Source of the DNA: an uncultured Bacillota bacterium
GTDB taxonomy: Bacteria; Bacillota; Clostridia; Caldicoprobacterales; UBA3941
Reading direction: 5' to 3'
DNA length: 10,743 bases
Assembly: GCA_937960725.1 (NCBI GenBank)
Contig: CALGOY010000089.1
Span: 1-10,743, forward strand
The translations under genes and the position numbers were made by a program. Each line of letters opens with the position of its first letter. Within the stretch, counting starts at the first letter, position 1. The notes under the pieces are model-generated. The model was not told the DNA's origin. It worked only from the letters and a program-made list of their open reading frames with translations, and ran no database searches. Of the stretch, positions 1 through 7,570 are shown one piece after another.

Positions 1-435
1 GTAGAGCGGCATAATATGTCCGATCAAATAATATTTAAAAGTGCACCAAAACAGAAATACCTTGATAAAATAGAGGAAGTTGCGCCAAATTATATGTATA
101 TGCCCATAATCACTGAAGAAGATACTTGCAGCGAGATTATCGAGAAGATGAATATAAACTATATTGGTGTGGAATTGGTTTTCAGCTCTGAGGACATGCC
201 AGTTGCACAAGATGAGTATATTCAAACTATGAAAAAGAAAGGTAAAATTTTATGGGGCAATGGAATAATTTTTGACTATAAAAGGCAATTAGCTGCAGGA
301 CATAATGACGATATATCTGTTGTAGGCAAACCTGATGAGGGATGGGGATGGTTAGTTAAGAAAGGCTTTGATATTATTCAGACTGACTGGGTTGGCATGC
401 TAGACGACTATCTGAGGAAAATAGGAGCAAGATAA
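1..435 (+). CDS. Glycerophosphodiester phosphodiesterase family protein, C-terminal part (5' end outside window)
   Basis: The reading frame is open from base 1 with no stop, so the gene begins upstream of the window. The ATG at 16 is internal and has no Shine-Dalgarno sequence. About 144 residues are visible. They look like the C-terminal half of a GDPD TIM-barrel: a strand and helix ending in KSAPKQKYLDKI, an acidic strand YIGVELVF, the stretch GKILWGNGII, then DEGWGWLVKKGFDIIQTDW near the end. The last part is the usual GDPD closing strand (G-hydrophobic-D-x-I-x-T-D). These enzymes hydrolyse glycerophosphodiesters to glycerol 3-phosphate and an alcohol, often in phospholipid salvage. The catalytic His/Glu residues of the N-terminal half and any signal peptide lie outside the window, so activity and location cannot be judged. 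The gene is followed by a strong hairpin terminator and is not in an operon with the arginine genes. Confidence 0.72.
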   Translation, partial: VERHNMSDQIIFKSAPKQKYLDKIEEVAPNYMYMPIITEEDTCSEIIEKMNINYIGVELVFSSEDMPVAQDEYIQTMKKKGKILWGNGIIFDYKRQLAAGHNDDISVVGKPDEGWGWLVKKGFDIIQTDWVGMLDDYLRKIGAR

Positions 436-475
436 TAGATACTGTACAAAATTTTGTGTATAGATGAAAGAAAAA

Positions 476-523
476 CTCCTTTCTGAATGGAGATTATAAT
501 ATAGATTCAGAAAGGAGCTTTTT
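476..523. terminator. Bidirectional intrinsic terminator between convergent genes
   Basis: A perfect 13-bp inverted repeat (CTCCTTTCTGAAT at 476-488 and its complement at 505-517) encloses a 16-nt loop. On the plus strand it is followed by CTTTTT, ending the GDPD transcript. On the minus strand it is followed by TTTTTCTTTC (475-466), which suits the end of the argF-GNAT transcript. The rest of 436-578 holds no gene that I can see. Confidence 0.85.
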
Positions 524-578
524 AATATGGGAAAATAAATATAAGAAGGAGCAAAATAATATTATTTATATTGGGTGC

Positions 579-1088
579 TTATTTAATGTTGACAAGATCC
601 AGCTGCATGGCATTTTCTTGGTCTAGCTCCTTGCAGAGTAGAGCTCGTATATATCCCCGGTCGGTGGAGGTTGAGTGGATATAAAATCCCATTCCGTAAT
701 AAAAGCGGATTAAATGGCTTATCTTAGAAGCGGTATGAAGGGCGAGCAAAGTGACGCCTTTTTGCTTTGCGTCTTCTTCTACTGCTAGCATTAGAGCCCT
801 TCCAATTCCTTTATTGTGGATATCGGGCTTGACTCCAAATCGGGTAATATAGCCAATATGATCATCGATAATTTCATAACGAATGGAGCCTACCGGTTCT
901 CCATTTAAAAGGGCGATTAATATGGTTTTAGTCTGAAGTTCCTTATATATCATTTCTTCGGTTTCCTTAAGGGCAGAAACCTGTTCGGGAAGTCCCAGTT
1001 CTTTGGCGTACTTTTCGAAAGCTGTTTGAGTTATTTCGTGGATTGCAGGAACATCAGCCCAAGTTGCCTTTTTTATAACCAGATTCAT
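579..1088 (-). CDS. GNAT-family N-acetyltransferase, coupled to argF
   Basis: The 169-residue product has the single-domain GNAT fold. The N-terminal strand and helix (about 3-30) open with IKKATWADVPAIHEI. Acceptor-side strands follow. Motif A at about 81-105 contains the acetyl-CoA pyrophosphate loop H-N-K-G-I-G-R-A (91-98). The late FYYGMGF segment (129-135) holds tyrosines at the usual general-acid position. It should transfer an acetyl group from acetyl-CoA to an amine, in the cytoplasm; the acceptor cannot be read from the sequence. Its ATG lies 3 nt after the argF stop, and its Shine-Dalgarno (AAAGGAG) sits in the last codons of argF, so the two are co-transcribed and probably translationally coupled. 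That context makes a role near arginine or ornithine metabolism possible, for instance N-acetylglutamate formation, but this is inference; most short GNATs have other substrates. Confidence 0.88.
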   Translation of the reverse strand: MNLVIKKATWADVPAIHEITQTAFEKYAKELGLPEQVSALKETEEMIYKELQTKTILIALLNGEPVGSIRYEIIDDHIGYITRFGVKPDIHNKGIGRALMLAVEEDAKQKGVTLLALHTASKISHLIRFYYGMGFYIHSTSTDRGYIRALLCKELDQENAMQLDLVNIK

Positions 1089-1091
1089 CTC

Positions 1092-2075
1092 CTAATCTCC
1101 TTTCAGAGTTTTGATATTACCGCCCATCAATAGTGCCATGACAGCTTTTTGGACATGCAGCCGATTTTCTGCCTCTTCAAATACAAGGGACTTAGGACCA
1201 TCTATTACATCCGCACTGACTTCCTCACCGCGGTGGGCGGGTAGACAGTGGAGAAATATCGCATCTTGATGGGCCAAGGACATAAGCTTAGTATTAACCT
1301 GATATGGAGCAAATATCTTTCTTCTTTCTGCGGCTTCTTTTTCCTGTCCCATGCTGGCCCATACATCGGTATAAACTACATCTGCGTCTTTGACTGCAAC
1401 TTCCGGATCATTAGTAATCTCTACTTTAGACCCGGATAAGCTGCTGTTTTTCAGTGATAAATCTACAATCCCAGGCTTTGGCTCATAGCCTTCAGGGCTT
1501 GCAATTGATATATCCATTCCTACCTTAGTGCATCCTATGAGGAGGGAATGGGAGACATTGTTTCCATCTCCAACATAGGCCAGCTTCAGCCCCTTTAATT
1601 TTCCCTTTGCTTCATAGATAGTAAGAATATCAGCTAGTATCTGGCAGGGATGAAAAAGATCAGTTAATCCATTTATAACTGGGATGGAGCCGTAGCGAGC
1701 CAGATCTTCTACATCTTGCTGTGCATAAGTTCGAATCATAATTCCGTCTAGATATCTAGATAAAACCCTGGCAGTATCCTGGATAGTTTCGCCTCTTCCT
1801 AACTGAATATCCTGCGAGTTTAAAAAGAGCCCGTATCCCCCTAGCTGTTGGATTCCGACTTCAAAAGAAACTCGAGTTCTGGTAGAGGGTTTTGAGAAAA
1901 TCATGCCGAGGGTTTTACCATGTAAAATAGGGTGGGGGATACCCTTTTTTTGTTTTGATTTAAGAACTAAGGCTAGATGGAGAATTTGATATATTTCATC
2001 GGCGGTATAATCTTGCAAGGTTAACAAGTGCTTCTGGCTGAATTTATTTTCAGGGACATAGTTATATAAATCCAC
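1092..2075 (-). CDS. argF: Ornithine carbamoyltransferase
   Basis: This cytoplasmic enzyme makes citrulline from ornithine and carbamoyl phosphate in arginine synthesis. The 327-residue length is normal. The N-terminal carbamoyl-phosphate domain has the phosphate loop S-T-R-T-R (64-68) and H-P-C-Q (142-145). The C-terminal ornithine domain has D-x-x-x-SMG (237-243) and the catalytic H-C-L-P (276-279), followed by ENRLHVQKAVM near the end. Together these separate it from aspartate carbamoyltransferase. The start is GTG at 2075: an in-frame TGA lies 9 nt upstream, and GAAGGA sits 11 nt before it, a rather long spacing. A catabolic (arginine deiminase) role is possible for the family, but the ARG-box promoter and nearby argD and carB favour biosynthesis. 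It is first in a two-gene unit with the GNAT gene; the mRNA leader is about 75 nt. Confidence 0.96.
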   Translation of the reverse strand: MDLYNYVPENKFSQKHLLTLQDYTADEIYQILHLALVLKSKQKKGIPHPILHGKTLGMIFSKPSTRTRVSFEVGIQQLGGYGLFLNSQDIQLGRGETIQDTARVLSRYLDGIMIRTYAQQDVEDLARYGSIPVINGLTDLFHPCQILADILTIYEAKGKLKGLKLAYVGDGNNVSHSLLIGCTKVGMDISIASPEGYEPKPGIVDLSLKNSSLSGSKVEITNDPEVAVKDADVVYTDVWASMGQEKEAAERRKIFAPYQVNTKLMSLAHQDAIFLHCLPAHRGEEVSADVIDGPKSLVFEEAENRLHVQKAVMALLMGGNIKTLKGD

Positions 2076-2084
2076 TTTTATTCA
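2071..2084 (-). promoter_or_regulatory. Candidate secondary ARG box overlapping the argF start codon
   Basis: The minus strand reads TGAATAAAAGTGGA, one clear TGAAT half-site plus a degenerate second half (3 of 5 against ATGCA). It overlaps the GTG start. Its centre is exactly 100 bp from the centre of the primary argF ARG box. The argD unit has a similar element (TGAATACATTTGGA) at exactly the same spacing, which is the main reason to call it. The site is near +66 to +80 relative to the predicted start of transcription. In B. subtilis, argC has a second weak AhrC operator inside the gene, so there is precedent. Confidence 0.55.
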
Positions 2085-2156
2085 CATCCTTCTCTATTGA
2101 ATATAATGCTAAATTAATCTAGATATATGTGAATATCTTCTCTATTTATGCTTATA

Positions 2157-2185
2157 ATTATACACAAAAATGAATAAAAATGCAA
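2157..2185 (-). promoter_or_regulatory. argF promoter (sigma-A type)
   Basis: On the minus strand a perfect -10 TATAAT (2162-2157) is separated by 17 bp from the -35-like TTGCAT (2185-2180; 3 of 6 to consensus). Transcription should start near 2150. The same boxes with the same 17-bp spacer are found upstream of argD. The primary ARG box covers the -35 element and most of the spacer, so a bound repressor would exclude RNA polymerase. Confidence 0.8.
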
Positions 2186-2186
2186 T
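2170..2186. promoter_or_regulatory. Primary ARG box (ArgR/AhrC operator) of argF
   Basis: The plus strand reads ATGAATAAAAATGCAAT. It fits the ARG-box pattern TGAAT-4 AT-TTCA/TGCA and, as I recall it, the Bacillus AhrC consensus CATGAATAAAAATKCAAK nearly throughout. Its first 16 bases are identical to the box upstream of argD (7555-7570). It lies over the -35 and spacer of the argF promoter, the position expected for arginine-dependent repression. Confidence 0.85.
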
Positions 2187-2280
2187 AGGATTATAAAATT
2201 AAATTAGTTTATTAATTTTTAAGAAGTATAGGGGAATAGCAATGTAAGGATTTGAACTGTTAATTTTCTGCTAATTAATG

Positions 2281-2286
2281 TATAAT
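2281..2286 (+). promoter_or_regulatory. Possible -10 element of the HD-domain gene promoter
   Basis: A perfect TATAAT lies 45 bp before the ATG at 2332. No good -35 is present at 16-18 bp; TTGAAC at 2252-2257 is 23 bp away, which is too far. The element covers the upstream in-frame ATG at 2278, so a transcript made from it would start downstream of that ATG. The call rests on the -10 alone. Confidence 0.45.
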
Positions 2287-2331
2287 AGGAAATATAATTT
2301 TTCGACTTTAATTTTATTGGGAGGCACAAAA

Positions 2332-2949
2332 ATGGATAACATAGAGAGCTTAAGAAAGTTAGCATATGAACTTTTAGCAGCTAGAAGATCCCATGATTAT
2401 CGCGAAAAGGGATTTATATATTATCATGGACAGAGGGTAGCAAAGCTGGCTATAAATTTGCGGAAATTGATTATTCCTGATGATGATTCCAATGACGATG
2501 TAATTAGGGTTGCTTCGTATTTCCACGATATTGCTAAAGGTATCGAGCCCCACTTTGAGTATGGTGCAATTCTGGTGAAGGAGATATTAAAAGAATATTT
2601 TACTGAAGAGGAACTTAAAAAAATTGTAGATATCGTTCGCTACCATACCTTGAGGAGGAAGGATAATGATTATGCTGATTATATAAAAATAGTCCAGGAT
2701 GCCGATATTCTAGATCATTACGGGACTATAGGGGTATGGCTGGATTTTCACTATTATGCTTATCACGATTTGTCCATGGAGAAGGCTTTAGAAATTTACG
2801 AGCAAGAGTATGAGAAGCAGATAAGTAAAGTGAGGGAACTGCTAAATTACGATATCTCGAAAAAGATATATGATGATAGGGTTGAGTTTCAAAGGAAGTT
2901 TTTTAGGAGGTTTGCTGTTGAGGTTAAGGGGGATATATTTACGGTATAG
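2332..2949 (+). CDS. HD-domain phosphohydrolase of unknown substrate
   Basis: The 205-residue protein carries a complete metal-binding HD motif set: H32 in YYHGQRVA, the H65-D66 pair in SYFHDIAKG, H105 in VRYHTLRRK, and D123/D125 in VQDADILD. HD proteins of this sort bind divalent metal and hydrolyse phosphate esters or nucleotides; the substrate cannot be told here. No signal peptide, membrane segment or fused domain is visible, so it is probably cytoplasmic. The start is set at 2332 because GGGAGG stands 7 nt before it; the ATG at 2278 has no Shine-Dalgarno and overlaps a TATAAT. The general layout resembles YedJ-like HD hydrolases. It stands alone between the argF and argD-carB units, divergent from the first and convergent with the second, so there is no operon evidence for an arginine role. 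Confidence 0.85.
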   Translation: MDNIESLRKLAYELLAARRSHDYREKGFIYYHGQRVAKLAINLRKLIIPDDDSNDDVIRVASYFHDIAKGIEPHFEYGAILVKEILKEYFTEEELKKIVDIVRYHTLRRKDNDYADYIKIVQDADILDHYGTIGVWLDFHYYAYHDLSMEKALEIYEQEYEKQISKVRELLNYDISKKIYDDRVEFQRKFFRRFAVEVKGDIFTV

Positions 2950-2964
2950 CCTTTTATTTGCTGG

Positions 2965-3024
2965 AGAAACATTGCCGGCGTACTATTTGCTATGATGTAC
3001 GCCTTGCAATGTTTCTATAATTTT
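2965..3024 (+). terminator. Imperfect hairpin terminator after the HD gene, reaching into the carB 3' end
   Basis: AGAAACATTGC (2965-2975) and GGCGTAC (2977-2983) pair with 2997-3016, giving an 11-bp and a 7-bp stem separated by a 1x2 internal loop, with a 13-nt apical loop. On the plus strand it is followed by ATAATTTT, a weak T-tract, so it probably ends the HD-gene transcript. On the minus strand there is no T-run after it, so termination of carB here is doubtful. The carB stop codon lies in the loop. Confidence 0.55.
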
Positions 3025-6000
3025 GCAATGGGATTATATTTATTTCTTTATCCTTGTATTCTAATACTTTAACTATAGCCTTTGCGGTATCTAGAGAAGT
3101 AATGCAGGGGATGTTAAACTCTGTACAGGTGCGGCGAATATTGAAACCGTCCCGGTGCGGTTCCTTACCATGGGTTGGAGTATTAATGACCATATCAATA
3201 TGCCCATCTCTTATAAGCTTGATAGCGTCTTTTTTTTCAATGGAGTTGACAGGGATGCCTTTCTTTAGAAAATGACTGGCTGTTTTTTTAGTAGCATAGA
3301 GCTTAAAGCCCATGTCAGATATTTTTGATGCTATAGATGCAGTTTCTTCCTTATCCCACTGAGCTACTGAAAACAGTATATTTCCCTTTAGAGGAATGTT
3401 TATGCCGGAGGCTATTAAAGCTTTGGCCAAAGCTTTGACATAGCTTGTGTCAGTTCCCATAACTTCTCCGGTGGATTTCATTTCTGGGCCAAGGGAGATA
3501 TCTACTGCCGTTAATTTAGAGAATGAGAAAACCGGGCCTTTGACAGTAACTAAATGGGGTTCGGGGATTAAGCCAGTTTCGTATCCCAGCTGAGATAGGG
3601 ATTGGCCTAGCATGACTTTTGTCGCCAATGACACCATTGGAACGCCAGTTACTTTGCTCAATATAGGTACTGTTCGACTAGCCCTTGGATTTACTTCCAG
3701 CACATAGAGCTTGTCATTTTTATCGATTACGAACTGGATATTAAACAGCCCTTTTATGCACAGCTCTTTTGCTATTTTTATCGCCGTATCTACTATTTCC
3801 TGTTTTAAAGCAGGAGAAATAGTCTGGGTAGGATAGATAGCAAAGCTATCCCCTGAATGGATTCCTGCCCTTTCCACATGCTCCATAATGCCCGATATTA
3901 CTACTGTATTGCCGTCAGATATACCGTCGATCTCCACTTCTTTTCCTATAATATACTTATCGATGAGTACTGGATGCTGGTTTGATACTTCTATTGCTGC
4001 GCCCATATATTCGATTAACTCTTGGTCGCTGTATACAATCTCCATGGCTCTGCCCCCTAGGACATAGGAGGGCCGAACCAATACAGGGTATCCAATGGAA
4101 TGAGCGATGGAAAGAGCCTGCTCGGCGGAAAAAGCTGTATTTCCTGGAGGTATCGCTATGTTGAGTTTGTCAAGCAGCTGGAGAAATTTTTCTCGATCTT
4201 CGGCTCTATTGATATCTTGGACTGAAGTGCCTAATATCGGTACTCCCGCCTTAGCTAAAGGCTCGGCTAAATTTATAGCCGTCTGTCCGCCAAACTGAAC
4301 GATGACTCCCAAGGGCTTTTCTCTTTCGATTATATCTATTACACATTCCTTGGTTAGCGGTTCGAAATATAATACATCGGAAGTATCGTAGTCGGTGCTT
4401 ACAGTCTCTGGATTGCTGTTTATAATAATGGCTTCAAAGCCCATTTCCCTAATGGCATTTACCGAATGAACGCTGCAGTAGTCGAATTCTATGCCTTGCC
4501 CTATTCGGATGGGACCGGAACCCAGTACCACTATTTTACTATTTAGGGAAGGGGATGTATCTTTTTCTTCTGCATCATAGCAGGAATAATAGTAGGAGGA
4601 GACAGCTTTAGATTGGCTGGCAGGAGTGTCAATCGTTTTGTATATGGGTTTTAGCCCGTACTTTTTACGCAGGGATACAATGGCCTCTTCGGAAGCATTG
4701 AGCAAGTTTGCTATATAGTTGTCGCTAAAACCATATCTTTTGCACTGGTAGAGCAGATTCTTATCAATAGTTTCTAAAGTTTGCTTTTCCATTTCACTGC
4801 TTAGCTTGTTGATATTATCTAACTTTTCGATAAAATAAGGGTCTATCTTGGTTATATCTGATATATCCTCTATACTATAGCCCCGCTTGAGAGCTTCGGA
4901 TATAACGAAAATTCGTTCATCGTTGGGGTTTTTCAAAGAATCAAGGATAGCTTCGTCGCTCCACTGGCTGATTTTTTTCATTCCAATATGATAATCCAGG
5001 TCCGAGTCGAGGGAATCTATGGCTTTTAGCAAAGCCTCTTCAAAAGTGCTGCCGATGGCCATAACTTCTCCAGTGGCTTTCATCTGCGTTCCTAAATTGC
5101 GAGAGGCATTGGTAAACTTGTCAAAGGGCCATCGGGGCACTTTGACAACTATATAGTCCATAGAGGGCTCAGCGCTGGCCCATTTTTCCCTAGTAATAGG
5201 ATTTTGGATTTCATCTAGCTTTAGGCCAATGGCTATTTTACTGGCTACTCGGGCTATGGGATATCCAGTGGCTTTAGAAGCCAAGGCGCTGGAACGGCTG
5301 ACCCTGGGATTTACCTCTATAACTACATATTCGCTATTTTGAGGATTTAGGGCAAATTGGATATTGCAACCCCCTTCGATTTTAAGAGCTTTGATAATTT
5401 TAATGGCAGCAGCTTTGAGCATCTGGTATTCCTGCTGTGATAGGGTCTGACAGGGGGTGACTACAATGCTGTCTCCTGTGTGAATACCTACTGGATCTAT
5501 GTTTTCCATAGCGCATACGATGACGCAGTTGTCCGCGCTATCCCTAATCACTTCGAACTCTATCTCTTTCCAGCCTGCAACGCTTTGCTCTAGCAGAACT
5601 TGATGTATTATGCTGCTTTTTAGCCCTCTAGATACAATATCAGTAAGCTGTTTTGTATCGTAGGCTATACCTCCGCCAGTTCCTCCTAGGGTATAAGCCG
5701 GACGAACGATTATTGGAAAGCCGTGCTTTTCTGCAAATGCCAAAGCTTCTTCTAAACTGTCGGCGGTAGTACTTAAGGCAACTTTTTCGCCGATATCTTC
5801 CATAGCTTTTTTAAACAGCTGATGGTCTTCAGCAGTCTTTATCGTTGAAAGGGAAGTGCCTAGAAGCTTAATAGCTAGTTCATCCAATATACCACTATCG
5901 GCCAGTTGAAAAGCCATATTAAGACCTGTCTGGCCCCCTAGGGTAGGCAAAATACCATCAGGCCTTTCCCTGCGAAGGATTTTCGATACCGTCTCCAGAG

Positions 6001-6208
6001 TAATAGGCTCTATATAGATCTGATCTGCCATGTTAAGATCGGTCATAATGGTGGCGGGATTGCTGTTTATCAATACCACTTCTATTCCTTCTTCGCGGAG
6101 GGCTTTGCACGCCTGAGTGCCAGAATAATCAAATTCTGCAGCCTGCCCAATTACAATAGGGCCAGAGCCAATGACTAAAACTTTCTTGATGTCATTTCGT
6201 TTTGGCAT
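2990..6208 (-). CDS. carB: Carbamoyl-phosphate synthase large subunit
   Basis: This is the synthetase subunit that makes carbamoyl phosphate from ammonia, bicarbonate and two ATP; it normally takes ammonia from the glutaminase subunit CarA. The 1072 residues match the full family length. Order: carboxyphosphate ATP-grasp half (about 1-400, starting [10 protein letters not shown] and holding [18 protein letters not shown]), oligomerisation region (about 400-550), carbamoyl-phosphate ATP-grasp half (about 550-935, with [26 protein letters not shown] and [18 protein letters not shown]), and the C-terminal MGS-like allosteric domain ([15 protein letters not shown]). The start is 6208, where AGGAG lies 7 nt upstream; an in-frame ATG at 6229 has no Shine-Dalgarno. 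It lies 86 bp after argD with no clear promoter between, so it is probably read from the ArgR-controlled argD promoter. This suggests an arginine-linked copy. carA is not beside it. Confidence 0.96.
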   Translation of the reverse strand: MPKRNDIKKVLVIGSGPIVIGQAAEFDYSGTQACKALREEGIEVVLINSNPATIMTDLNMADQIYIEPITLETVSKILRRERPDGILPTLGGQTGLNMAFQLADSGILDELAIKLLGTSLSTIKTAEDHQLFKKAMEDIGEKVALSTTADSLEEALAFAEKHGFPIIVRPAYTLGGTGGGIAYDTKQLTDIVSRGLKSSIIHQVLLEQSVAGWKEIEFEVIRDSADNCVIVCAMENIDPVGIHTGDSIVVTPCQTLSQQEYQMLKAAAIKIIKALKIEGGCNIQFALNPQNSEYVVIEVNPRVSRSSALASKATGYPIARVASKIAIGLKLDEIQNPITREKWASAEPSMDYIVVKVPRWPFDKFTNASRNLGTQMKATGEVMAIGSTFEEALLKAIDSLDSDLDYHIGMKKISQWSDEAILDSLKNPNDERIFVISEALKRGYSIEDISDITKIDPYFIEKLDNINKLSSEMEKQTLETIDKNLLYQCKRYGFSDNYIANLLNASEEAIVSLRKKYGLKPIYKTIDTPASQSKAVSSYYYSCYDAEEKDTSPSLNSKIVVLGSGPIRIGQGIEFDYCSVHSVNAIREMGFEAIIINSNPETVSTDYDTSDVLYFEPLTKECVIDIIEREKPLGVIVQFGGQTAINLAEPLAKAGVPILGTSVQDINRAEDREKFLQLLDKLNIAIPPGNTAFSAEQALSIAHSIGYPVLVRPSYVLGGRAMEIVYSDQELIEYMGAAIEVSNQHPVLIDKYIIGKEVEIDGISDGNTVVISGIMEHVERAGIHSGDSFAIYPTQTISPALKQEIVDTAIKIAKELCIKGLFNIQFVIDKNDKLYVLEVNPRASRTVPILSKVTGVPMVSLATKVMLGQSLSQLGYETGLIPEPHLVTVKGPVFSFSKLTAVDISLGPEMKSTGEVMGTDTSYVKALAKALIASGINIPLKGNILFSVAQWDKEETASIASKISDMGFKLYATKKTASHFLKKGIPVNSIEKKDAIKLIRDGHIDMVINTPTHGKEPHRDGFNIRRTCTEFNIPCITSLDTAKAIVKVLEYKDKEINIIPLQNYRNIARRTS

Positions 6209-6294
6209 ATTCCATCTCCTACTTCCCATGTCAGTAATAAAGTTTAGTATTTTTTATAAAATCCTGTACTATATATCGATACTATTTAAATATT

Positions 6295-7512
6295 TTATAA
6301 AGAATGAAACTGTTTTTGTATTTGATTGAGAGTTTCCTCCAGTGCATCTATTAATTGGTCGATTTCCTTTCTAGTTATTATCAGTGGAGGTACAAATCGA
6401 AGGGTGTTATGACCGGCACAGTTTATGATAAAGCCTTTATCAAGCATCATTTTAACTACATCTCTGCCCGGGATTTGGCTAGAAAGCTCCAAGCCCAGCA
6501 TCAATCCCCGTCCCCTTACATCGACAGCAAAGGGAAATTTACTTGCGAGCTCTTTTAGCCTGTCTTTGAAATAGGCTCCGTTGATCCTGCACTGCTCAAT
6601 TAAATTTTGATTTAATATAGTGGTTAGCACTGTTAGGCCTGCAGTGCAGGCAAGGGGATTGCCGCCGAATGTAGTGCCGTGATCTCCCGGTTCAAAGGCT
6701 GATGCTATAGGTTCTTTTGCTATAATAGCTCCAATGGGGATGCCTCCCCCTAGTCCCTTAGCCAGGGTAATAATGTCCGGTTCAATATCATAATGTTCAT
6801 AGCTAAAAAGCTTGCCCGTTCTTCCAATACCGGTTTGGATTTCATCGACTATCAAAAGGATATGGTTTTCCCTGCATAGTTTGTAAACCTGAGCTATATA
6901 ATCCGGTGTAGCTTCGATAATACCCCCTTCTCCCTGGATGGTTTCAATCATTATGGCACAAGTATTTTCAGTAATGGCATTTTTAAGGGCTTCTATATCG
7001 TTTAGGGGAACATGTTTAAATCCAGGGGGGAGGGGTTTGAAGGGCTTTTGATATTTTTCCTGGCCAGTGGCTGCCAATGTAGCTAAGGTTCTTCCGTGAA
7101 AGGAATTTAGGGCAGTAATTATTTCATATTTATTCACGCCTTTTGTATAAAAATATTTTCGGGCTAGCTTTATAGCCCCTTCATTGGCTTCAGCTCCAGT
7201 ATTGCATATAAAAACCCGATCCCCAAAACTGTTATTAACCAGCATCTTAGCCAGTTCAGCCTGGGACTGTATATAGAATAGATTAGAACAGTGAAGGAGT
7301 TTTTCAATTTGGCTAGTTAGTGCGTCTACAAGGGCGGGATGGCTATATCCCAACACGTTGACAGCTATCCCTGCAACAAAATCTATATAAGCTTTTCCGT
7401 CTGTATCGTATAAAGTAGCACCTTTTCCATATTCAAAGGCAACAGGCAGCCGTTGTCCAAATGTATTCATGTAATATTTTTTATCCAGCTCGACAATTTC
7501 CTGGAGTATCAT
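6295..7512 (-). CDS. argD: Acetylornithine aminotransferase
   Basis: This PLP enzyme moves an amino group between glutamate and N-acetylglutamate 5-semialdehyde, giving N2-acetylornithine in arginine synthesis, in the cytoplasm. The 405 residues are normal for class-III (subgroup II) aminotransferases. Visible sites: phosphate-binding NTGAEANE (104-111), aromatic-stacking SFHGRT (137-142), cofactor aspartate D223 in VDEIQTGIGRTG, Schiff-base lysine K252 in TLAKGLGGG, and TTFGGNPLAC (280-289). Closely related aminotransferases (ornithine, GABA, succinylornithine) share these, but the ARG box and neighbours favour ArgD. The start is ATG 7512, with AAAGGAGG 7 nt upstream; the in-frame TTG at 7518 is too close to that site. 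The gene has its own ArgR-type promoter, a leader of about 22 nt, and is followed by carB. Confidence 0.94.
   Translation of the reverse strand: MILQEIVELDKKYYMNTFGQRLPVAFEYGKGATLYDTDGKAYIDFVAGIAVNVLGYSHPALVDALTSQIEKLLHCSNLFYIQSQAELAKMLVNNSFGDRVFICNTGAEANEGAIKLARKYFYTKGVNKYEIITALNSFHGRTLATLAATGQEKYQKPFKPLPPGFKHVPLNDIEALKNAITENTCAIMIETIQGEGGIIEATPDYIAQVYKLCRENHILLIVDEIQTGIGRTGKLFSYEHYDIEPDIITLAKGLGGGIPIGAIIAKEPIASAFEPGDHGTTFGGNPLACTAGLTVLTTILNQNLIEQCRINGAYFKDRLKELASKFPFAVDVRGRGLMLGLELSSQIPGRDVVKMMLDKGFIINCAGHNTLRFVPPLIITRKEIDQLIDALEETLNQIQKQFHSL
7456..7469 (-). promoter_or_regulatory. Candidate secondary ARG box inside argD
   Basis: The minus strand reads TGAATACATTTGGA over codons 15-19 of argD (Met-Asn-Thr-Phe-Gly). 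It shares TGAATAnAnnTGGA with the element at the argF start. Its centre is exactly 100 bp from that of the primary argD ARG box, the same as in argF, although the start codons lie at different places in the two units. The spacing therefore follows the promoter and not the gene. The bases also encode a conserved ArgD motif, so chance retention is a competing explanation. Confidence 0.5.
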
Positions 7513-7541
7513 AAGCAAACCTCCTTTACAACTTGTTAATA

Positions 7542-7570
7542 ATTATACAACTATATGAATAAAAATGCAA
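7542..7570 (-). promoter_or_regulatory. argD(-carB) promoter (sigma-A type)
   Basis: On the minus strand TTGCAT (7570-7565) is followed after 17 bp by a perfect TATAAT (7547-7542). The predicted transcription start is near 7535, about 22 nt before the argD ATG. The boxes and spacer length are the same as at argF. The -35 element lies within the 3' arm of the terminator of the preceding spoVB-like gene. Confidence 0.8.

Noticed and set aside
446..457. Palindrome ACAAAATTTTGT after the GDPD gene as an operator
   Set aside because: It is a short AT-rich palindrome downstream of a gene with no promoter nearby; such sequences are common by chance in AT-rich DNA.
2278..2331. HD protein starting at ATG 2278
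   Set aside because: That ATG overlaps a TATAAT and has no Shine-Dalgarno; the ATG at 2332 has GGGAGG at 7 nt.
3054..4298. Plus-strand open frames opposite carB (3054-3275, 3982-4164, 4107-4298)
   Set aside because: They are antisense to conserved CarB domains, have no translation signals and overlap one another.
6209..6229. Longer CarB starting at the in-frame ATG at 6229
   Set aside because: No Shine-Dalgarno precedes it, whereas the ATG at 6208 has AGGAG 7 nt upstream and gives the usual MPKRxDIKK-type N-terminus.
6209..6294. Separate promoter or ARG box between argD and carB
   Set aside because: The gap is AT-rich, but I see no -35/-10 pair at good spacing and no TGAAT half-site, so read-through from the argD promoter is simpler.
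7513..7518. argD starting at TTG 7518
   Set aside because: It is almost against the AAAGGAGG site; the ATG at 7512 has the right 7-nt spacing.
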